From assembly GCA_002077065.1 (NCBI GenBank), contig NAJO01000020.1:806001-870000 (forward strand): a DNA stretch of 64,000 bases, in the 5' to 3' direction. This document shows positions 1 through 10,363 of the stretch, one piece after another; within the stretch, counting starts at the first letter, position 1; every line of letters begins with the position of its first letter. Source of the stretch: Cryoendolithus antarcticus (Eukaryota; Ascomycota; Dothideomycetes; Cladosporiales; Cladosporiaceae). The notes under the pieces were generated by a model. The model made no database searches. It had not been told where the DNA came from and was given only the letters and a program-made list of their open reading frames with translations. Position numbers and translations under genes: made by a program.

Positions 1-685
1 CGATGATGCTTTCTGTGCTGGAGCGGACTTGAAGGAACGCCGGACCATGTCGACAGACGAGTGAGTCGCTTATCGAGAATCCGTACCGTATGCAAGCCTC
101 TGATAATCTCGCAGAGTTCAGACCTTCCTCACCAACCTCCGCCACACCTTCACCCGTCTCTCCACCCTCCCAATACCCACAATCAGCGCCGTAGGCAGCA
201 CAGCCTTCGGAGGCGGCCTCGAGCTAGCTCTCACCACAACCCTCCGAGTCTTCGCCTCCAATGCTCAAGTAGCCCTACCCGAGACTCGACTCGCCATCAT
301 CCCGGGTGCAGGCGGAACATACCGCTTGCCTGCCCTGATAGGCGCAGCTCGCGCCCGAGACCTCATTCTCACTGGCCGCCGGATCTCTGGCCCAGAAGCG
401 TACTTCTTCGGGCTCTGCGATCGGCTCGTGGACGTTACGGCAGAGGAAGCGAAGGCACCCGGTGTTGCGAGGGGAAAGGTGCTGGAGGCCGCTGTCGCTG
501 TTGCGACGGAGATATGCGAGGGCGGGCCAATTGCTATCACAGCTGCATTGCAGGCTGTCAATGGGTGGCAGGCGGGAGAGAAGAGTGAGAATGAGGCTTA
601 TAAGCATGTGTTACCGACGGAAGATCGGATGGAAGCGCTACGGGCGTTCGGAGAGAAGAGGAAGCCTGTGTTCAAGGGAAGGTGA
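1..685 (+). CDS. AUH-type enoyl-CoA hydratase/isomerase (5' truncated by window edge)
   Basis: Crotonase-fold hydratase, most like methylglutaconyl-CoA hydratase of mitochondrial leucine breakdown. Exon 1 (to base 60) encodes the oxyanion-hole motif GADLKERRTMS, typical of AUH proteins. An intron runs 61-114 (GTGAGT to GCAG). Exon 2 (115-685) carries AVGSTAFGGGLELALTTTLR, the second oxyanion-hole segment, then LPETRLAIIPGAGGTYRLP with the glutamate region typical of hydratases, and ends in the usual basic FGEKRKPVFKGR tail. The N-terminal part, including any mitochondrial presequence, lies outside the window. The family is certain. The leucine-pathway assignment rests on the ADLKERR motif, and a general short-chain enoyl-CoA hydratase is the alternative. 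Confidence 0.9.
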
Positions 686-1027
686 GGATGAGGTGAGAGG
701 AGACTGTACGCATATACTGTAGAGACATACACACATGTAGCAGCACTCTTTCAGGCTCCAGGGTTCTACCTTCTAAGTATAGTGCAGGCTGCTTGTCTCT
801 GCATTTACAACCAAACCACGAAATATCAGGAGAACTGGCAGCCTCAGCACTGCCGCTACTGCTGGCTGCCATAGCTGACACCTTTCCGTCAGCAGCTGCC
901 GAACAGAACCCAGCTTTTGACCCTTCCAGCCACAGCCTCGACCCCCCCCCTTCGGGCACCCGATTGACAGGTGTCTACTGCTGCCCACCAAGATCTATAA
1001 AGACCATGGTCTTCACACCTCCTAGTC
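686..1027. other. Intergenic, tail-to-tail spacer
   Basis: This spacer lies between two convergent genes. It contains short C-rich and T-rich runs but no open frame with recognisable protein features and no obvious RNA gene. Confidence 0.6.
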
Positions 1028-1704
1028 CTACTCACTGTCTGACTCGGCGCCTCCCGCCAGAGCCCTCTCGACCTCCTGCCCCGTAGCGATCAGATCCTTG
1101 ATGGCTTCCAGCAAAGACTTCCCGCCCACCACTCTGTCCGCAGCCTGCGCTGGCGATTCCATATCGTGACGGCCGCAGTAGGCGAGCAAATTTGTATAGC
1201 CTAACGAAGCCAAGATCTCAGCCCTACTGGCACAGGTGATAGCCTGTAGCCAAGCGTCGAAGCCGGAGGCCGCAGAGGCATCGTCGGCGGGTCTGCCGAG
1301 GGCGAGAGAGAGATTCTACGGACTTGTCAGACAGTGTGTGTTGCTTGTTGAGTACTCTTAGTCCGTACACGGATGGCGTCGGGATTGTCTGCGACTTTCT
1401 GAGCGAGGACGAGTGTCGCCACGATCTCATTGTAGTTGGCATGGAGCTGGCCCTCGAGTTGTTGGACGCGGGCCTCGAGAGCTGCATCTTCATCGCTGCC
1501 CTTAGCAGCGGTCTCAATGTACTGGAAGATGTTTGCGTCGTCGGTGTCGATGACTGGAGGAAAAATATCGGTGGGGTTGTCTTGCGTAGCGCTGTCATCA
1601 ACACCGCGAAAGACGACCGCAGACCCAGCGGCATCGTTTGCGTGGCGACGGAGAGGTAGCTGGCGAACAAAGGCACCCGAACCGTTGGTGTAAGCATCAG
1701 ACAT
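1028..1704 (-). CDS. Unknown small protein, predicted coiled coil
   Basis: Two exons join in phase: 1704-1369, intron 1368-1316 (GTACGG...CTGAC...TAG), then 1315-1028, giving about 207 residues from MSDAYTNGSGAF. The N-terminal 80 residues are probably disordered. A heptad-like stretch (DEDAALEARVQQLEGQLHAN) suggests a coiled coil. The C-terminal half contains FDAWLQAITCASRAEILASL and ends in an acidic AESDSE tail. I do not recognise the family. The clean intron and conserved-looking helical C-terminus argue that the gene is real. The open frame extends upstream to 1788, but that part looks like leader. A small subunit of a larger complex is possible but unproven. Confidence 0.65.
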
Positions 1705-2632
1705 CTTCTGCTTGCTCGTGTAGTTAAGGATTCGAGGCACACGGTATAGTCTTTCGGTTTGATCTTGGAAGAGATGGGAGCACGGCAAAGAGTGGTTGTA
1801 AGGGCGAAGAAGTGAATGAAGGGATGGAGCTGACCTTATATGCTACGAGGGGTGCGGCATGTGTTGGCACGAGGTATTCGGGTCGATATTGCTTGACATG
1901 TGGTGACATGTGCGTCCAGTAGCCTACGAGCCATAACTACGATATCGGGAGACTGTCACGTGCTCGACCACATGGAATCGTCAGAGCCATTAGAATACTG
2001 AAAAAGATCTTAGGCCGTTCGGAGGGGATGTACGGCCAGCAGGTGTCGCAGGAACAGCCGCCATCTTCGGGATGGAGGGTTGAATCGGTGCTACGTTGCG
2101 AACAGCTAGGGGCTGCAGAGTATAACGTGATGCGGATGCGGTCGGGTTCGCACCAATGGTGCAGTAGGTCAGCTGCCATAGCTTACCATGTGAGTGACAG
2201 AAGAAGCGGACTGCTCGAGCAGTCGGCGCGAATGATGCCACTAGCAGACTACTTCCACGGACTGCAGTCTGTGCTGCCTAGGAGAGCCCAGGAAGGTGTG
2301 GCAATCTCGCCGACATTGCGCGCACTGATACACCGTCGCGGTGCTACATGTAGTAGCATCGTCATTCGCAGTGAATAGGTGAGATTAAGGTTGGAGACTT
2401 CCTCGCCAAGCACGATCAAGTATCGACGGGAAGGAACGAAGGTCAGCACCTGCCCACTCGAACGTGAACATGATAGAAATGTACTCAGCTGTACATGAGG
2501 CTGGATTGCTATCTCCCTAAAGCGTAGGAGACGCACACGCCGGTCGCTTCCCAGGATTATCCTTCCCAAACAAGAACGCCATATGCGATATCGCTCATCC
2601 CATCGTAACTACCAAACACTGAAAGGAAGCAT
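1705..2632. other. Intergenic region
   Basis: This is the 5' side of the unknown gene ending at 1704 and the 3' side of BSD2. Open frames at 1937-2569 on both strands are short and overlap each other, and none shows a domain or signal I can support. I see nothing else here. Confidence 0.5.
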
Positions 2633-3757
2633 TTACACGCTTGTCTCTGGCCGCTCACCCTCCGCGACCACTGCTGTTCCAAGCCCGCGATCCGGCGAGC
2701 TTCGCACCAACGCTTCTTGTCGTCTTGCTCGCAAGAAGTCCGTCACGCTTCGGATCAGTATGAACCATCCCACAATCATTAGTAGATAGCTCAACCACTC
2801 GCTCGTTGACAAGCCTGCGGCTGCCGTTGCTGCTGCGCCTGCCACTTTGCTCGGGTCGAAGTCGTGTGAATTCGGATCTGGTGGTGTCCCGTCCGATGGA
2901 ACATTCGGTATCGTATCGTCCGCTCGCCCATTCGAGGATGCATATCGCATCTGAAAGCCATACTGGACTAGTGTGATTCCAAGACCGGCGCGCGAGCCAT
3001 GCTTTGCAGCGTGTGTAGTGTGTAGGAGATAGGTGAGGAGGAACCCAATGAGCTGGAACGACATCGAGATGAGTGCGTTCCAGACAAACGAGAAGAGCGA
3101 GCCGACCAGCAGGCCATCCACGAAGACATCGTCGGGGTTACCGGTATGCGAGAAAGGCGAAAGGACTGTAGTCTCCCAATACGGCGGTGTGGCGTCTGCA
3201 GCAGCTTGTTCGTAGGTAGGCGGCTTCTCTTCGAGGTCTTCGCCAGGGCGCGGCTTCGCGCTGATGTTGGCGAAAACGCCATCATTGGCACCACTGCCGC
3301 CACCGTATACACGTCCACCCGGCGGCGGCGCAGCGAATATAGGGATCTCCGTCACTCTTCGCTGGGGTATCGTGGGTCGCGCCGCCTCCTCGACTTGCGT
3401 TTGGGTTGTTTCTGGCAATGTGCCACTTGGGGAAAGTGGAATCAGTCGTCGCTGGTCACGCGCATCGTCGTTCTCATCCTCATCGTCCGAGGGCGCATCG
3501 AAGGCATCATGCATGTTCCGCTCCTCTTCGCTCCTAGGCGCATTGCCGTCCGGTGACTGTCGTCGTGAGCTGGCGCGAGATCTGAACGAAGGTGGCGGCG
3601 AGTCTGGGAGCGGTATAGGCGAGTTGGTCATCGAATCGGTTTGGTCATCGTCGTCGTCCGCTGCGACCTGGAGGGGATATGTGTCAGCGGACGGTGGCGC
3701 TAAGCAAGTAGTCGACAGTAGGCTTACGCGCTCGTATTGCTGATCTCGTGAGCTCAT
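2633..3757 (-). CDS. bsd2: BSD2/NDFIP-family membrane adaptor
   Basis: Endomembrane adaptor of the Bsd2/Ndfip family. In yeast these proteins recruit the HECT ligase Rsp5 to sort metal transporters and other membrane proteins to the vacuole. The cytosolic N-terminal half is acidic and Ser/Pro-rich and ends in a PY motif, EKPPTYEQ, the Rsp5-binding signature. Three hydrophobic segments follow: the stretch from VFVDGLLVGSLFSFVWNALI, then FQLIGFLLTYLLHTTHAAKHG, then WLSYLLMIVGWFILIRSVTDF. The HAAKHGSRAGLG region between the second and third is characteristic. I chose ATG 3757 (MSSRDQQYER). An intron 3727-3668 is predicted and leaves about 354 residues. It is 60 nt with no stop, so the frame stays open if it is retained. 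The gene is divergent from EFM5. Confidence 0.88.
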   Translation of the reverse strand: MSSRDQQYERVSLLSTTCLAPPSADTYPLQVAADDDDDQTDSMTNSPIPLPDSPPPSFRSRASSRRQSPDGNAPRSEEERNMHDAFDAPSDDEDENDDARDQRRLIPLSPSGTLPETTQTQVEEAARPTIPQRRVTEIPIFAAPPPGGRVYGGGSGANDGVFANISAKPRPGEDLEEKPPTYEQAAADATPPYWETTVLSPFSHTGNPDDVFVDGLLVGSLFSFVWNALISMSFQLIGFLLTYLLHTTHAAKHGSRAGLGITLVQYGFQMRYASSNGRADDTIPNVPSDGTPPDPNSHDFDPSKVAGAAATAAAGLSTSEWLSYLLMIVGWFILIRSVTDFLRARRQEALVRSSPDRGLGTAVVAEGERPETSV

Positions 3758-4125
3758 GATCGGGCCAATACTAGTAGCGGAGAGGTGATTGACTGTGGCG
3801 AAGAAGGAACGTGTGGATAGAGGGATGTATTGCCTGACTGCGTAATCGTTGCTTCTCGAAGGTAGGCAAGGCATCGTGACACTTGGTGGAGCTGCGATAA
3901 ACTAAGGTGCGGCGCGGGCCGACCGGGTTTCACGCGTGGCAATTCTTCGATCTTGATCGCAGGAAGACCGCATTTCTGTGGAACATACACGCACGTCGAG
4001 CTTCTTTTGCAGAGGCGAAGGGACACGTGAAGGGACTGGTATTTCTAGCCTCGAGGGCGGTGTTCGAGAGCGATTTCTCTGGTCCACAAGCGTATTGATC
4101 CGATCACGAAGGGCTGTATAGCAGT
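3758..4125. promoter_or_regulatory. Divergent promoter between BSD2 and EFM5
   Basis: The 368-bp spacer separates two start codons facing away from each other, so it must hold the promoters and leaders of both genes. I see no clear TATA box. The open frame running upstream of BSD2 to 3874 lacks protein-like conservation and is treated as leader. Confidence 0.55.
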
Positions 4126-4851
4126 ATGTCGATCACGAGTCAGGACGATGGCGACGGTGATGTTCCAGTCTTGTCTGCAGAGACTCTCCGACTGCTGCAA
4201 GAGTTCCAGTCGGAGAAAGACACTCGAGAGAAGCACTTCCAAGACCTCAAAGCGAATGCTGAGGCCAAATTTGACGATGATGCTGCATTGACCATGGATG
4301 CCTTCGCGGAAGACTGGCAAGTCAGTCAGTTCTGGTATTCAGATGAGACCGCGCAGACTTTGGCTCGCCAACTACTTGACGGCGCTAATGCAGACAGCTG
4401 TATTGCTGTAGTGTCTGCGCCCAGCGTCTACGTCCAACTACGAAAGCTGTTGACGGACAGAGTTGCGCGTCCAAGGCTGGTTTTGCTCGAGATCGACCAA
4501 CGCTTCGAGGTCTTCGGTTCTGACTTTGTACCATATGACTTTCAAACCCCTTTAAAGCTACCTGTGGACCTGAAGGGCAAATTCGACAGGATAATCTGCG
4601 ATCCACCGTTCCTCTCTGACGAATGTCAAACGAGAACGGCGCTCACAGTCCGCTACTTGTCCCGGTCGTGGACTGCTAAAGACTTGATGTTGATATCTTG
4701 CACCGGAGAGCGAATGAACGAAACGATGCTGAGGTTGTATGGAAAATTGAAATTGAGACCTACGAATTTCGAGGTCCGACACAGCAAAGGTTTGAGCAAT
4801 GAGTTTCGATGTTACTCCAATTTCGAATGCTCGGCGTGGCGGTGGGTGTGA
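4126..4851 (+). CDS. efm5: EFM5-type protein-lysine methyltransferase (eEF1A)
   Basis: Single exon, 241 residues. This is the cytosolic SAM-dependent methyltransferase family of yeast Efm5 and human EEF1AKMT1 (formerly N6AMT2), which methylates a lysine of elongation factor eEF1A. Supporting features in order are LRLLQEFQSEK near the N-terminus, the hallmark QFWYSDETA at 68-76, a central SAM-binding Rossmann-like region (IAVVSAPSVYVQLRKLL, LLEIDQRF), and the catalytic DPPF at 159-162 inside FDRIICDPPFLSDEC. The C-terminus CYSNFECSAWRWV also fits the family. Length matches the family norm of 210-250. The DPPF motif once led to annotation as an N6-adenine DNA methyltransferase; the protein-lysine role is now established for the family. 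Confidence 0.93.
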   Translation: MSITSQDDGDGDVPVLSAETLRLLQEFQSEKDTREKHFQDLKANAEAKFDDDAALTMDAFAEDWQVSQFWYSDETAQTLARQLLDGANADSCIAVVSAPSVYVQLRKLLTDRVARPRLVLLEIDQRFEVFGSDFVPYDFQTPLKLPVDLKGKFDRIICDPPFLSDECQTRTALTVRYLSRSWTAKDLMLISCTGERMNETMLRLYGKLKLRPTNFEVRHSKGLSNEFRCYSNFECSAWRWV

Positions 4852-6751
4852 TTGACTGCTGCGAATCGTTGATGGAACGAAAAGACATCTGGTCTGCATG
4901 CCCAGAGAGACCGCGCGACCAAGGCCAGACACCGGGATGATCGAAGGACTGGTTCACAGCGACATAGCATCATCTCCTCCACTGGCCGGACAGCTTCGTT
5001 CACGACATCACGATGTTGCGTGACCCGATGTTCGCATGCATAACGAATTCTCAAATACTCGCCCACGTCAAGACCTGGATCTTTAAGGCGGCACTCTGCA
5101 TGCATCTCTGGAGGTGATTCACTCTCAGTGCAATCGCGTGCAGAAAAGCGCTGGAACCACTTCCAACATGAAGCGGACCCGGTGCTGTCGCAATGTGATG
5201 TCCAGTCGGTGAATGCAGCTAAGAGGACCCGGCCAACCGAAGTGCAGCCTAGCATTGCTTACATGTCCAAATGCGGATCATGATGTGAATAAGAACTGAG
5301 ATCGAAATCCATGGTTCTTGAGCTGTCAAAGATGCAGATCTGATTCGTGCATGAGGATCTGAAGTTCTTCGTCGATCGCGATGGTAGTCAAAATGAGTAG
5401 CACAGATATCACACTGCATGTACACGGATAAAACGACATCCACATGCTCCCGATGTCACCAGATCGTATACCACTGAATTCTTCAAAGGTTGCACCGCTG
5501 CCCGAGTGCGGCTAAGCGATATACTCACGGGCCGGGCGCCTATCTTGAAAGACGACACCACAGATCTTGCAACATGGAAACGACAGCCCGGCCGCTGGCG
5601 AGCTGCATGCCTTGAGCGTTGATTTGCAACCTACCCGTGCCTCCCCGCAGCGATGTGACCGGCGAAGTGCAGATCTGCAGGGATCTCGCGAACGTGCATC
5701 AAATACGAACGTCACATCTGTTGTAAGCACGTTTGCGCCAAGTAAGATCTACGGCAAACCTTTTAGTCCTCAGTGCAAGACTGGTCTGATCGAGCATGCG
5801 AGCATCAAAGAGTTAACTGTAAACCTGCATCCTCGAACTTGAACGATCCCTAACACCCGTGGCAAACATTGCAAGTGCAGTCTTGCAGCGGCCCACATGC
5901 CTGCGGGTGCGTCACGGCAGGCAGGGCGGAAATACCTCACCTGCATGCTCCTATGTAGCCCGCGTGCCATACTTAGAGTACCCGTCCTGGAACGCACTTA
6001 CCCTTGTACGCATGTCGAAGAGCCAGGTAGGGAGAGCCACTCGGCCGTTGTCGGGAATTCTCTCGGCCTTGCAAATCCCTATCCTCATGAATCTGGGACT
6101 CCTTTTACTTTCTGCCATGGCAGAGACCAATCCCCGCTCGAATTACTTGTAGCGCGTGTGACACATTTTTCCCGCGTGCGAAGCGAATCGCAAAGCAAGG
6201 CGTTCGGTGCGCGCCTAGAAGGTACGTAGATCTACGACACCGCGATCCCTGTCAATGGCGCGGCCCTTTGACAGATTAGTTACAGGGTAAACCCTTGCCT
6301 GGTCGGATGCGTGTTGCGCCATCCGAGCATTTCCCATATACAATGACATGAGAAATGTCCAAGCGAGATGGGGATCTCCGCGCCTACCCGAGGTTACGCC
6401 ATCCCAGATACCGATGTGCGGCACGAGCAATCACCATACCCTGGGTGCACTCGCCAATGCCGTCGCAAACATTGCAGCGTGTGCCCGAACGCCCGCCACG
6501 GCGAATACGCTTTGCCATGATATTTTCAATACTACCGGAGTGCGCATATCTGGGTCGGCGAGTTGGGGAATGAGCCGACAATGCGATCTGCACGAGTATG
6601 GTGATCACACTTGGTTACTGGCATTAGCGAGCGATCACCATGGACATTACTTTTCTGCCATACACTCGGCCTTTTCTCCGTGCCGCTGGCTTGCGTACCT
6701 CAGCATCCGTAGCCAATTTGGTCCTTCCCATTTGCAGCATCGAATCCCACT
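4852..6751. other. Gene-poor spacer, 1.9 kb
   Basis: The spacer lies between the 3' ends of EFM5 and the RRM gene. Several open frames of 60-150 codons occur (for example 4812-5255 minus and 5567-5842 plus), but they overlap on both strands, are rich in Cys/Arg/Ser as random frames are, and show no domain. I found no tRNA box pair, long repeat or transposon end. Confidence 0.5.
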
Positions 6752-8051
6752 TCATGCTCTTGTGGAGGTGCTGCCGTTCGCGATGATGGGCCCAGCATTG
6801 CTATCACTTCTGCTGAGCGATGTGCCATTGCTGCGCGCGCGTAAGGCACTGCTTGCGGCGTTCGATGAGCTGGCGTCGGAGCACCCATTCCGCTGGGTAA
6901 CCATAGAGACAGGCACCGAATCTCTGTCGCCACGTACACTCAACCGTAAGTCCTTGAAATTCCGGCCATCATACATGGTGATGGCCTTGGCCGCGTCTAC
7001 AGACGAGGTGTAATGGACTGTAGCACGACCCTTCGATCTGCCCGTCCTGGCGTCCTTTTGTAGCTCACACCGAGTGATGGTACCAGCGTGCGAGAAGAAG
7101 TCCATGACTTCTCTGGTACTCGCGCTGAAGGCAATACCGCTGACGAAGATGCCGCGCTGCTCAATCCTGACGACCCCCTGACTCGCATTGACTAGCGTTC
7201 CTCTAGGGGTGGCCATGTACACTGGAGTTGGCTGTGCTGTACTTCTCGATTGAATCGCTTGCCTTGTCTGTAGCACGATGGACCTGATACACTCTTGAGC
7301 GCTGGGAGCCGCGTTTTGAATAAGCTCTGCAAGTCTCTGCTTTGCAGTCGCAGCCATTGCTTCATCCGGGCCGTAAGCAACACGGCAAAGTCTCACAATG
7401 ACTGCGCGCTGGGGACTGACCTGCAAAGCCGTGATCCCATCAGCGAGGCTATCCACATCCGCAGAACTGGGCGACGTGTCGGGAGTCGGTGGGTAACGAG
7501 TCCTGTCCTGGAAATTTACGCTTGGCTGCGACCAGCCACTGGGAGATGCTACACCTACGGGTGCGTTCGGAGGGGTGCGCAATAGTTCGGCGGCCTGCCT
7601 TGCCGATGCCAGCCGACATGTGCGGAAGTCCGCACTGCAGGTACATCGCAATGGTCTATTGTGGGCGCCCTCTTTGTAGAGGTGAATCTGCGAATTATTC
7701 TCACCAAACTCTCTGTACAAGCCGCCTGGAATCGGATCAGTAAAAGAATGAACACGTACTGTTCCTACTCACCAAATATGCGTAGTGCTTCTTCAGCGCG
7801 ATGTATGCCTTTGATCCAGCCGACGGCGGCACCACCCTGAGCGCGTGGCAGATCGACCCACACACCATGCGATGCGTGCTTTCGAACAAGATCTTTGAGG
7901 CCCTTCCAATCACACTCCTTGGGAAGCTTGAGCCAGTCAGCGAGTGACTGCCTTGAATGCTTTGATACACACTAACGCCGCAAACAATCACAAAGAACTT
8001 TTCGTCGGTCTCCGATCGACTGGCGGATGTTACACTAGGGGCGCTCGCCAT
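6752..8051 (-). CDS. RRM-domain RNA-binding protein with unknown N-terminal region
   Basis: The C-terminal half holds one RRM: RNP2-like GIFVSGIAF and RNP1-like SKGRATVHYTSS, with SVDAAKAITMYDGRNF and LRLSVRG completing the fold. It resembles the single RRM of nuclear poly(A)-binding protein 2-like proteins. The tail is Ser/Asn-rich. The N-terminal exon starts at ATG 8051 (MASAPSVTSASRSETDEKFF) and includes HRMVCGSICHALRVVPPSAG, which I do not recognise. The intron near 7770-7710 has two possible solutions. Donor GTGAGT with a late acceptor gives 411 residues; donor GTAGGA four bases downstream with acceptor TTCCAG at 7726 gives 418. Both keep the frame. A predicted role in RNA binding is safe; anything more specific is not. 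Confidence 0.72.
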
Positions 8052-9427
8052 CGGTATGCAGGATATTGGTTACGCTGAGTAGACAGATCGAACGACGGTT
8101 GCACAACGCAGACGCACAGCATTCCACGACCCTCAATGGCAGGGGCATGTAACAAAGCGAAAAGGAGTCTGTCGTGTACGACCAAGTGAATGATCCGGGT
8201 TGGCGGACTAGTGCTCTACCCGTAGTGACACCAGCAATCTTATAGTAGATTTCTTGCCTGAGTGATGCTCGAGCCGAAGTCTACGAGGCGAATGTGGCGC
8301 CGCGACCAATGCAGTCTCTACAGGTTGGAGCAGACATGAAGGGCTGTTGATCTCGCGGAAGCAGGTGAAGAGCCCGTACCGTAGCTTTGCATCGGTATGT
8401 GAAATTGCGACATCGAGGTTCACCAATTACGACTCTTCCAGCTGTCACTTGCACGTACCTTCTGTAAAGGTCCACAGAGGCTTCGTCCCTGGACAACGTA
8501 AATTCCTGCATAGCCGGACTGTGAGGGACCCGCAACCCACGCGCCTGCGGGCCGATCGTAGAATCGGTAGCATGCTCACGTTCCCGGTGGTGGTCATTGG
8601 GCTGGCGACAGTAATCTGGCTGCATCATAGCCACGCTGGATGACAGATATTGCTCAGACGCAGGCCCCGGCACACTCGCATGCAGGCGCAAGATTTTGAG
8701 ATGGAGGCTTCGGCGTGCAGTCGGCAATAGAGCGGCAATTCCGAGAACATCTCTCCTGACAAGGCCTGCGATTTGCTTCACATACACGTCACTTTTGCGA
8801 CTCGTACTAGCCGCTCTAGCGATGGGCCGTAGGATATGTATCCCAATTTGTGCCTTAGCCTGACCCGGAAACCATAGATGTCGCCGGACGAGCGCCGGGC
8901 CAGGGCGCAGAGGCACTCGTTGACTCCCTAGTAGACAGCGTGCTAACCGCGTGCCAACCGAGTCTAGAGGCCCGTCGACTTGGAGGGTTTAGCCGGCCTA
9001 CCAATGGTGCCGCCTGCACAGCTCACTTCGATACATACGTGTCGCTAGTGTGTTTGTCGCATCTCAAAGGGCCAATGCGTCCTCAACACCAGCTCCTAGA
9101 GCTGACCTGGACGCCAATGTCGCATCGGCGTCATTCCTGCGACGTGAAACAGTGTCTGCGCTGCTCTTGTGTTCCTTAGCTACTCGACAAGATCATCGTG
9201 ATGGTGATGTTGTAGACGGAATTGCTTATAAATGTATGATACGACCATCAACTTAGATGACGGGAAGTTCGCCTGCCAAGCAATGCTATCTTCAGCGCGC
9301 TTCCTGGAAGGCGCGACAACCCCACCTTGTGTAACATCTGACTTCACCGGCAATACTGACCTCACAATCATCGATCACGCACATTCAAGCCGATCACATA
9401 CCTCCGCTCCGATCACACACATCCACC
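8052..9427. other. Intergenic region, head-to-head spacer
   Basis: This 1.4-kb region lies between the starts of the RRM gene and HNT1. The largest open frame (8281-8916, minus, 211 codons) has no recognisable domain and no splice partner, so I do not call it. No RNA gene or repeat was seen. Confidence 0.5.
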
Positions 9428-10057
9428 ATGGCTGCCTCATGTATCTTCTGCAAGATCATCAAAGGTGATCGCGCCCGCTACGCGACATGTGTGGCTTACA
9501 CTAAGTCATCTCGATGCAGGCGAGATCCCATCTATGAAGGTTTTCGAGAGCGATAGGACGTTTGCCTTCCTCGACATCAACCCTCTCAGCTATGGGCATG
9601 CGGTAGGGATTTCTACACTTCACTTTATACTCACGCTCACTCTCATGAACCTCAGCTCGTTATACCGAAGTTTCATGGTGAGATCCAATCCACCGTTGCC
9701 GCCTACGTCTGCCATGCTCATCATCTAACCTGCGAGGCAGGCGCAAAACTTGCAGACATCCCCGACGATAGCCTGCAAGAGCTATTGCCGGTGGCAAAGA
9801 AGATTGCCTTAGCCTCAGGCGCAGAGAATTACAATATCCTGCAGAACAACGGAAAACTGGCCCATCAGGTCGTTGATCACGTACATGGTCTGCTCAGCCT
9901 CGTCACCCAGTCAGGAGATGTCAATACTGACTTGCATGAAGTGCATATGATCCCGAAGCCGAACGAACAGGAAGGCTTAGGGATCAATTGGCCGCAACAG
10001 AGCGTGAGCAAGGACAAGCTTACGAAGCTACTGGAGGAGCTCAAGGCGAAGATGTAG
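9428..10057 (+). CDS. hnt1: HIT-family nucleotide hydrolase, HNT1/HINT type
   Basis: Adenosine-5'-monophosphoramidase of the histidine-triad family. Five exons fit: 9428-9464, 9520-9602, 9656-9677, 9741-9887 and 9942-10057, total 405 nt and 134 residues. Joined pieces read MAASCIFCKIIKG, EIPSMKVFESDRTFAFLDIN, then LVIPKFHG and the C-terminal HIT region. The first two are the zinc-type CxxC and the nucleotide-binding segment of HINT proteins. Removing the last intron (9888-9941, GTCTGC...GAAG) joins HVH to VHMIPKPNE and produces the catalytic triad HVHVHMI. If this intron is ignored the triad is interrupted by 18 residues. Exon 3 is only 22 nt. The C-terminus PNEQEGLGINW is typical of fungal Hnt1. 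Confidence 0.92.
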
Positions 10058-10363
10058 GCGTGTGTGTGCTGGAGAAATTTGGCTGGAGTTCCAATGTGGA
10101 TGGCTTCACCAACGACATGACAGAAGAGGTTGAGCTGTACTTGTCGATACAAGCTGTGAAACATGGCCCTGCATATCGAGCTCGAGCCGCTGTCCACTCA
10201 TCACCGATGCAATTTCGTTCATCGATACTGGAAAGAGAGTCATTGAACACTGTCCCGACGGTGGAAAGTTTGCTCATGTGTAGTCCGCTGGAAATTAACG
10301 ACACATGTTTCGAGCATGCCAAACTCTGCAGACCAGGGACCAGCTCGAGGCGGATGTAGTCCA
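10058..10363. other. Intergenic, tail-to-tail spacer
   Basis: This is the shared 3' region of the convergent HNT1 and TRM10 genes. I see no gene or strong terminator-like structure. Confidence 0.5.

Noticed and set aside
3758..3874. Longer BSD2 start at 3874
   Set aside because: The extra residues are not conserved-looking and would precede a better family start at 3757 (MSSRDQQYER).
6348..7013. 221-codon plus-strand frame
   Set aside because: It is antisense to the RRM gene, whose domain motifs are clear on the other strand.
8281..8916. 211-codon open frame on the minus strand between the RRM gene and HNT1
   Set aside because: No recognisable motif, biased to Arg/Ser/Pro/His like chance frames in GC-rich DNA, and no adjoining exon.
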